From the NCBI GenBank assembly GCA_017999235.1, contig JAGOBN010000046.1, positions 1 through 12,110 on the forward strand: DNA of 12,110 nt. The letters are read 5' to 3'. The position numbers and the translations under genes are program-made. The notes beneath the pieces were generated by a model. It saw only the letters and a list, made by a program, of their open reading frames with translations, ran no database searches and had not been told where the DNA came from. The stretch's first letter is position 1, and each line of letters starts with the position of its first letter. This DNA comes from Anaerolineales bacterium. GTDB lineage: Bacteria > Chloroflexota > Anaerolineae > Anaerolineales > UBA6663. Below, piece by piece: positions 7,956-12,110 of the stretch.

Positions 7956-9266
7956 TCAGGCGCCGGCCGCCGGCTTGGGGGCGGGTTTCGCGGCGGGTTT
8001 CGCCGCCGGTTTGGCGGCCGCGTCCGTGGCATGCGCGTCGTAATCGGCCCGGAAAGCCTTCAAGCTGGAGAGCACCGGCGTCACCGAGAACTCGCCCAGC
8101 GGACACAAGCATTTGTTTTGGATCTGCAGGGCCACGTTTTGCAGCAGGTCCACATCCGCCTTGACCGCCTGGCCCTTATTGACGCGCTCCAGGATATTGA
8201 GCATCCAGTACGTGCCTTCGCGGCAGGGCGTGCATTTGCCGCACGATTCGTGCTTGAAGAAGCGCGTGGTCTTGAGCGCCACCCAGGCCAGGTCCACCGT
8301 CTCGTCCAGCACGATCACCGACGCCGAGCCGAGCATGGCGCCCTTGGCGGCCACCGACTCATAATCCAGGGCCATATCCAGAATAGCGTCGTCCACCGGG
8401 AGGACCACCGACGAGGCGCCGGCCAGCATGACGGCCTTCACCTTTTTGCCGTCGCTCACGCCGCCGCCCAGTTCGTAGATCAGATGGCGCAGGGATGTGC
8501 CGAGCGGCAGTTCGTAGTTGCCGGGCCGGTTGACGCGCCCGGACAGGCTGAACACTTTGGGGCCGGGGCTCTTCTCGGTGCCGATCTTCTTGTACTCGGC
8601 CGCGCCCTGCTGGATGATGAAGGGGACGTTGGCGAGCGTCTCGCAGTTGTTGACCACGGTCGGCTTGCCGTACAGGCCCTTATCGGCCGGGAAGGGCGGG
8701 CGCAGGCGGGGCTGGCCCAGCCGGCCTTCGATCGACTCCAGCAGCGCGCTTTCCTCGCCGCAGATGTAGGCGCCGGCGCCCAGGTGGTTGTAGAACTCCA
8801 CCGAGAAGCTGGAGCCAAAGAGGTTGGGGCCGATCAAGCCGCGCGCCCGGCAGTCCTCCAGGCACTGATCCAGCCAGGCGGACACATCCCAGTATTCGCC
8901 GCGAATGTAATTGTAGATGGTGCCGGCCTGGGCCGCATACGCGCAGATCAGCGCGCCCTCAATAAACTGGAACGGGTTGCGCTCGATGATCTCGCGGTCT
9001 TTGAAGGTGCCGGGCTCGGATTCGTCGGTGTTGACGGTGACGTAGCGCGGGAAGGAGTCCTTGGTGAGGAAGCTCCACTTCACGCCGGCCGGGAAGCCCG
9101 CGCCGCCGCGGCCGCGCAGCCCGGAGGCCTTGACCTCGTCGATGACCTGGGCCGGCGTCAGGGTGGTGACGGCTTTCTTCAGAGCTTCAAAGCCGCCGTT
9201 CGCCAAATAAACATCCAACTGGTGGATGTCGGGGATGTCGCGGTGTCGGAGGAGGATGTGCGCCAT
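7956..9266 (-). CDS. nuoF: NADH-quinone oxidoreductase subunit F (NuoF), FMN and NADH binding
   Basis: Catalytic subunit that oxidises NADH through FMN and holds 4Fe-4S cluster N3. It is 436 aa long. The glycine-rich GLRGRGGAGFPAGVKW (residues 49-64) forms the NADH/FMN site. GAGAYICGEESALLESIEG (163-181) is the second signature. Cluster N3 ligands are Cys342, 345 and 348 (ESCGKCTPCREG) and Cys388 (CLCPLGEF). I chose the ATG at 9266 (MAHILLRHRDIPDIHQLD). The frame stays open further upstream to 9542, but that extension overlaps nuoE and is a shadow. It starts 11 nt after nuoE, with AGAGCGGA upstream. The last 20 or so residues, after about 414, are an unusual Ala-Lys-Pro repeat tail not needed for the family core. 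Confidence 0.97.
   Translation of the reverse strand: MAHILLRHRDIPDIHQLDVYLANGGFEALKKAVTTLTPAQVIDEVKASGLRGRGGAGFPAGVKWSFLTKDSFPRYVTVNTDESEPGTFKDREIIERNPFQFIEGALICAYAAQAGTIYNYIRGEYWDVSAWLDQCLEDCRARGLIGPNLFGSSFSVEFYNHLGAGAYICGEESALLESIEGRLGQPRLRPPFPADKGLYGKPTVVNNCETLANVPFIIQQGAAEYKKIGTEKSPGPKVFSLSGRVNRPGNYELPLGTSLRHLIYELGGGVSDGKKVKAVMLAGASSVVLPVDDAILDMALDYESVAAKGAMLGSASVIVLDETVDLAWVALKTTRFFKHESCGKCTPCREGTYWMLNILERVNKGQAVKADVDLLQNVALQIQNKCLCPLGEFSVTPVLSSLKAFRADYDAHATDAAAKPAAKPAAKPAPKPAAGA
7969..8016 (-). repeat. 12-bp tandem repeat encoding the NuoF Lys-Pro-Ala tail
   Basis: Four adjoining 12-bp units (7969-7980, 7981-7992, 7993-8004, 8005-8016) lie in frame at the 3' end of nuoF. On the plus strand the central two read GCGGGTTTCGCG and GCGGGTTTCGCC, and the outer two are more diverged. 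Each unit encodes a Lys-Pro-Ala-Ala type tetrapeptide. The unit length is a multiple of three, so copy number can change without a frameshift. Confidence 0.85.
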
Positions 9267-9277
9267 GGCGATCCGCT

Positions 9278-9784
9278 CTACTGGCCTTTCAGCCCGTTCA
9301 GGATGTCCAGCGCCTGCTGGACCGTCATCGGCTGTTCGGCCGACTCGCTTTGATGGAAGTGGATGCCGGTGCTGTCCTGGATCTGGAAAACCGGGGCGCG
9401 GTGGCAGGCGCCCACACACATGACATGCTCCACCGTGAACTCGCCGTCGGCGGTGGTGCCTTCCCACTGCACGCCCAGCTTGGCCAGCAGCTCGGCCGCA
9501 AATTGCTCGGCGCCGCGCAGCGCACACGGCAGGTCCACACAAATCTGCACCCGGCGCTTGCCGCCCGGATGGTCATGGTACAGCGAATAGAAACCCACCA
9601 CGCCGGCCACCTGGGTGGTCTCCAGGCCGCACAGCGCCCCCACTTCGGCCATGGCCGCCGGCGAGAGGTGGCCGTATTCCTTTTGCGCCAGATAGAGCAG
9701 CGGCATCACGGCCGAGCGTTTCCACTCGGCGGGGTAGCGCGCCAGGATGGCGTCGATCTCAGCAGGATACTTCTCTTTCAGCAC
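9278..9784 (-). CDS. nuoE: NADH-quinone oxidoreductase subunit E (NuoE)
   Basis: Thioredoxin-like 2Fe-2S subunit (168 aa) that carries cluster N1a beside NuoF. Ligands are Cys82 and Cys87 (CVDLPC, C-x4-C) and Cys123 and Cys127 (CVGAC, C-x3-C), the normal pattern. The N-terminal helical part contains MPLLYLAQKEYGHLSPAAMA (28-47) and GVVGFYSLYH (61-70), both typical. The start is a GTG at 9784 (MLKEKYPAEIDAILARYP). It is supported by GGGAGG five bases upstream, the strongest ribosome binding site in the window. The gene lies 18 nt after nuoD and 11 nt before nuoF, so the NADH module genes are tightly packed. Confidence 0.96.
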   Translation of the reverse strand: MLKEKYPAEIDAILARYPAEWKRSAVMPLLYLAQKEYGHLSPAAMAEVGALCGLETTQVAGVVGFYSLYHDHPGGKRRVQICVDLPCALRGAEQFAAELLAKLGVQWEGTTADGEFTVEHVMCVGACHRAPVFQIQDSTGIHFHQSESAEQPMTVQQALDILNGLKGQ

Positions 9785-9789
9785 GCAAA

Positions 9790-9795
9790 CCTCCC
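9790..9795 (-). promoter_or_regulatory. Strong Shine-Dalgarno site deciding the GTG start of nuoE
   Basis: GGGAGG on the minus strand, five bases before the GTG at 9784, inside the 18-nt spacer after the nuoD stop. There is no nearby ATG in frame, so this site fixes the non-ATG start. Confidence 0.8.
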
Positions 9796-9802
9796 GCGGC
9801 GC

Positions 9803-11053
9803 TTAGCGATCCACGTCGCCGAGCACGATGTCGATGCTGCCGATGATGGCGACCACGTCCGCGATGTAATGATCCTTGCTCATCAGGGACGTGGATTGCA
9901 GGTTCAGGAACGACGGCGTGCGGAAATGCACGCGGTGCGGCTTGGGGCCGCCGTTGCCGCGCAGGAACACGCCCAGCTCGCCGCGCGGCGACTCGGTGGC
10001 GGCATAGACCTCGCCGGCCGGCGCCGGGAAGCCCTCGGTCCAATACTTGAAGTGGTGGATCAGCGCTTCCATGCTCACGCCGATCTCGGCGCGCGGCGGC
10101 GGCGCCACCTTGCGGTCGGCCGTGATCACCGGGCCGGGGCCGAGCTTCTTCAGCCGGGCCAGCGCCTGCTCGATGATGCGCAAGGATTGGCGGAACTCCA
10201 GCATCCGCACCCAGTAGCGGTCGTACACATCGCCGGCCGAGCCCAGCGGCACGTCGAACTCATACTGCTCATAGCCGCTGTAGGGCATGGCCTTGCGGAT
10301 ATCCCAATTCACGCCCGAGCCGCGCAGCGAACCGCCGGTCATGCCCATGCTGAGCGCCGTGGCGCCGTCGATCACGCCCACCCCCTTGGTGCGGTCCAGC
10401 CAGATCGGGTTCTTGGCGGTCAGCCGCTCGTAATCGTCCAGCTGCGCGGGCAGGTAATCCAGGAAGGCGCGCACCGCTTCTTCAAAGCCGGCCGGCACCT
10501 CCCGCCACAGGCCGCCCGGCCGGAAGTAGGACGTCATCATGCGCTGGCCGGACACCAGCTCGAAGATGTTCAGGATGTATTCGCGCTCGCGGATGCAATA
10601 GAAGAGCATCGACTGCACGGCGATGTCATTGCAGTGCGTGCCCAGCCAGACCAGGTGCGAGCTGATGCGCTGCAGTTCCGCCAGGATGACGCGGATCACC
10701 TGCGCGCGCTCGGGGACCTGCACCTCCATCAGCTTTTCAATCCCCAGGCAGTACGTCAGGTTGTTGCCCAGGTTGTTGAGGTAATCCAGCCGGTCGGTCA
10801 TCACCAAGGCCTTGGTGAAGGTCTTGGCTTCCATGTTCTTCTCGATGCCGGTGTGCAGATAGCCGATGTCGGGCACGGCGTTGACGATGGTCTCGCCGTC
10901 CAGCTCCACGATCAGGCGTAGCACGCCGTGGGTGCTGGGATGCTGCGGCCCCATGTTGAGCACCATCGTTTCACCGGTCTGCGCGCGCGGCGAAAACAAG
11001 TGCTTAAGCTCGTCGACGGTGGCTTCCAGCAGTTGATTATCTTGAGCGGTCAT
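9803..11053 (-). CDS. nuoD: NADH-quinone oxidoreductase subunit D (NuoD)
   Basis: 49-kDa type subunit, related to the large subunit of NiFe hydrogenases, that forms the quinone reduction site with NuoB. It is 416 aa long. The signature NMGPQHPSTHGVLRL (33-47) includes His38, and GYLHTGIEK (64-72) follows. Tyr91 in DRLDYLNN corresponds to the quinone-binding tyrosine. The C-terminus ends SIDIVLGDVDR, the usual complex I ending with a terminal Arg. The hydrogenase metal cysteines are absent, as expected. The ATG at 11053 has GGGA (11063-11060) six bases upstream. NuoC and NuoD are separate genes here, unlike the fused nuoCD of E. coli. The spacer from nuoC (29 nt) carries a heptamer repeat. Confidence 0.97.
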   Translation of the reverse strand: MTAQDNQLLEATVDELKHLFSPRAQTGETMVLNMGPQHPSTHGVLRLIVELDGETIVNAVPDIGYLHTGIEKNMEAKTFTKALVMTDRLDYLNNLGNNLTYCLGIEKLMEVQVPERAQVIRVILAELQRISSHLVWLGTHCNDIAVQSMLFYCIREREYILNIFELVSGQRMMTSYFRPGGLWREVPAGFEEAVRAFLDYLPAQLDDYERLTAKNPIWLDRTKGVGVIDGATALSMGMTGGSLRGSGVNWDIRKAMPYSGYEQYEFDVPLGSAGDVYDRYWVRMLEFRQSLRIIEQALARLKKLGPGPVITADRKVAPPPRAEIGVSMEALIHHFKYWTEGFPAPAGEVYAATESPRGELGVFLRGNGGPKPHRVHFRTPSFLNLQSTSLMSKDHYIADVVAIIGSIDIVLGDVDR

Positions 11054-11063
11054 ACCAGTTCCC

Positions 11064-11087
11064 AGTGATCAGTGATCAGTGATCACT
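11064..11087 (-). repeat. TGATCAC heptamer tandem repeat at the nuoC-nuoD junction
   Basis: Three back-to-back 7-bp units (plus strand AGTGATC at 11064, 11071 and 11078) followed by ACT. On the transcript strand they read as TGATCAC units. The whole 24 bp is nearly its own reverse complement, with one mismatched pair, and its ends AGTGATCA and TGATCACT can form an 8-bp stem. The nuoC stop TGA (11085-11083) lies inside the repeat. The GGGA used by nuoD begins directly after it. Confidence 0.9.
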
Positions 11088-11598
11088 CTTTGGCGTAAGG
11101 CTTCTTTTTGTCGATCTCGTCAAAGTTGAACGTGAACTGCACTTCTTCATAGCCGAGCGGGTAATCCTTGCGGAGCGGATGGCCCTGCCAATCCGCCGGC
11201 ATCAGGATGCGGCGCAGGTCCGGGTGGCCGGTAATCTGCAGGCCGAACATATCAAACAGCTCCCGCTCCTGCCAATTGGCGCCCGGGTAAATATCCGTGA
11301 CGCTGGCCAGGACGGGCGCCGCTCCGGAGACCGCGCACTTGACGCGCACGCTCACCGGCCCGAGCAGGTTGCGGAGCTGATACACGACCTTGAAGCGCGG
11401 CTCGGCCGGCCAATCATCGTAGGCGGTGAGATCCGCCAGGAAGTTGTAGCCCAGCGTCTCCTTCAGGAAACGCAGCACCGCCACGTTGGCGTCGGCGCGG
11501 ATGAGCACCGTGGTCTCGCCGCGGAATTCCACGACAGACTCCAGCGCCTCCGGAAACTTGTCTTTGAGAGCCGCGAGGGTGGTTTCGAGATGGGACAT
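11083..11598 (-). CDS. nuoC: NADH-quinone oxidoreductase subunit C (NuoC)
   Basis: 30-kDa type subunit of the connecting arm (171 aa) that holds NuoD and NuoB together and binds no cofactor. The family signature ERELFDMFGLQITGHPDLRR (111-130) is followed by ILMPADWQGHPLRKDYPL (131-148). The N-terminal alpha/beta region precedes it. The ATG at 11598 gives a normal length for an unfused NuoC. Upstream there is no purine-rich Shine-Dalgarno: the spacer after nuoB is C-rich and repetitive, so initiation may be leaderless-like or coupled to nuoB termination. The stop codon lies in the TGATCAC repeat that precedes nuoD. Confidence 0.95.
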   Translation of the reverse strand: MSHLETTLAALKDKFPEALESVVEFRGETTVLIRADANVAVLRFLKETLGYNFLADLTAYDDWPAEPRFKVVYQLRNLLGPVSVRVKCAVSGAAPVLASVTDIYPGANWQERELFDMFGLQITGHPDLRRILMPADWQGHPLRKDYPLGYEEVQFTFNFDEIDKKKPYAKE

Positions 11599-11616
11599 GC
11601 GGGCGGTGGGGAGGCT

Positions 11617-11640
11617 GGGGTGATTGAGTGATGGGGTGAT
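11617..11640 (-). repeat. Octamer tandem repeat after the nuoB stop
   Basis: Three adjoining 8-bp units, on the transcript strand ATCACCCC, ATCACTCA and ATCACCCC, start at the last base of the nuoB stop codon and fill more than half of the 41-nt nuoB-nuoC spacer. The rest of the spacer is also C-rich (AGCCTCCCCACCGCCCGC), with no ribosome binding site. Confidence 0.75.
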
Positions 11641-12110
11641 TAGGCGTACTTGCCGAGCTTCTCTTGTTTGACCTTCGCATGCAGGGTGAGGATGCCGTAC
11701 ATGAGGGCCTCCGGGCGCGGCGGACAGCCGGCCACATACACATCCACCGGCACCACTTCATCCACGCCCTGGACGATGGCATAGTTATTGAAGATGCCGC
11801 CGCACGAGGCGCAGTCGCCCATGGCCAGCACCCATTTCGGGTCCGGCATCTGGTCATACAGCCGGCGGAGCACCGGGGCCATTTTGCGCGTCACGCGGCC
11901 GGCCACAATCATCAGGTCGCTCTGGCGCGGCGAGGCGCGCATCAACTCCATGCCGAAGCGCGAGAGATCGTTCTGCGGCGCGCCGATGGTGCTGATCATT
12001 TCAATGGCGCAGCACGCCAGGCCGAACAGCATCGGCCACATCGAGCCGGTGCGGCCCCAGTTGACGGCCGTTTCCAGGGTGGTCGTCACGACCCCCAGGT
12101 TGCCGAGTTT
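11640..12110 (-). CDS. nuoB: NADH-quinone oxidoreductase subunit B (NuoB), 5' end outside window
   Basis: PSST-type subunit that carries cluster N2, the last iron-sulfur centre before quinone. 156 residues are visible. The cysteine pair in [11 protein letters not shown] (Cys33 and Cys34, counting from the window edge), Cys100 in MGDCASCGG and Cys129 in [10 protein letters not shown] are the N2 ligands. A GTG at 12089 could be mistaken for the start. However, the frame continues to the window edge as KLGNLGV ahead of [19 protein letters not shown], which resembles the usual run-in to this segment in NuoB, so the true start lies beyond 12110. The C-terminus ([11 protein letters not shown]) is short. 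nuoC follows after 41 nt. Confidence 0.95.
   Translation of the reverse strand, partial: KLGNLGVVTTTLETAVNWGRTGSMWPMLFGLACCAIEMISTIGAPQNDLSRFGMELMRASPRQSDLMIVAGRVTRKMAPVLRRLYDQMPDPKWVLAMGDCASCGGIFNNYAIVQGVDEVVPVDVYVAGCPPRPEALMYGILTLHAKVKQEKLGKYA

Noticed and set aside
8031..9353. A 440-codon plus-strand open frame opposite nuoF
   Set aside because: In codon register with nuoF and compositionally a mirror of it. nuoF carries the conserved FMN, NADH and N3 motifs.
9267..9542. N-terminal extension of the NuoF frame
   Set aside because: The extra 92 residues lie inside nuoE in another frame and are Arg, Gly and Ala-rich with no similarity to NuoF. The ATG at 9266 begins the normal family N-terminus.
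9350..10921. A 523-codon plus-strand open frame opposite nuoD and nuoE
   Set aside because: Same cause: register with nuoD and avoidance of TTA, CTA and TCA codons. Low-complexity composition and no ribosome binding site of note.

Overview
The window is a single stretch of a respiratory complex I (type I NADH:quinone oxidoreductase) operon, read entirely from the minus strand. In transcription order, from high to low coordinates, it runs nuoB (5' end outside the window), nuoC, nuoD, nuoE, nuoF, nuoG, nuoH, nuoI, nuoJ, nuoK, nuoL and nuoM (3' end outside the window). Eleven of the twelve genes are followed directly by the next one, with spacers of 1 to 84 nt. No unrelated gene is inserted, and no RNA gene, insertion sequence, CRISPR array or phage gene was found. 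No gene-free stretch exceeds 100 bases. nuoA would be expected just upstream (beyond 12110) and nuoN just downstream (below 1).

The genes supply a nearly whole enzyme. NuoE, NuoF and NuoG form the NADH-oxidising module (FMN plus 2Fe-2S and 4Fe-4S clusters). NuoB, NuoC, NuoD and NuoI form the connecting arm, ending at cluster N2 and the quinone site. NuoH, NuoJ, NuoK, NuoL and NuoM form the proton-pumping membrane arm. All iron-sulfur ligand motifs that fall inside the window are intact, as are the key charged residues of the antiporter-like subunits, so the operon looks functional. The presence of NuoEFG shows that this is the 14-subunit NADH-dependent form, not the 11-subunit form that lacks the NADH module.

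The DNA is GC-rich and the genes avoid the codons TTA, CTA and TCA. That leaves very long but spurious antisense reading frames opposite nuoG, nuoF and nuoD. The organism is a bacterium. A GC-rich Chloroflexota (Anaerolineae-like) lineage is my best guess from the subunit style and the repeat-rich spacers, but this is weak inference. The separate B-C-D genes and the N7-type cysteine set in NuoG do not decide it.

The most unusual content is in the short spacers rather than the genes. Two related GC-rich hairpin elements flank nuoJ, and one of them can pair with the ribosome binding site of nuoK. Short tandem repeats start at the stop codons of nuoB and nuoC. NuoF carries a repetitive Lys-Pro-Ala tail encoded by a 12-bp tandem repeat. 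I see no undescribed multi-gene system here.
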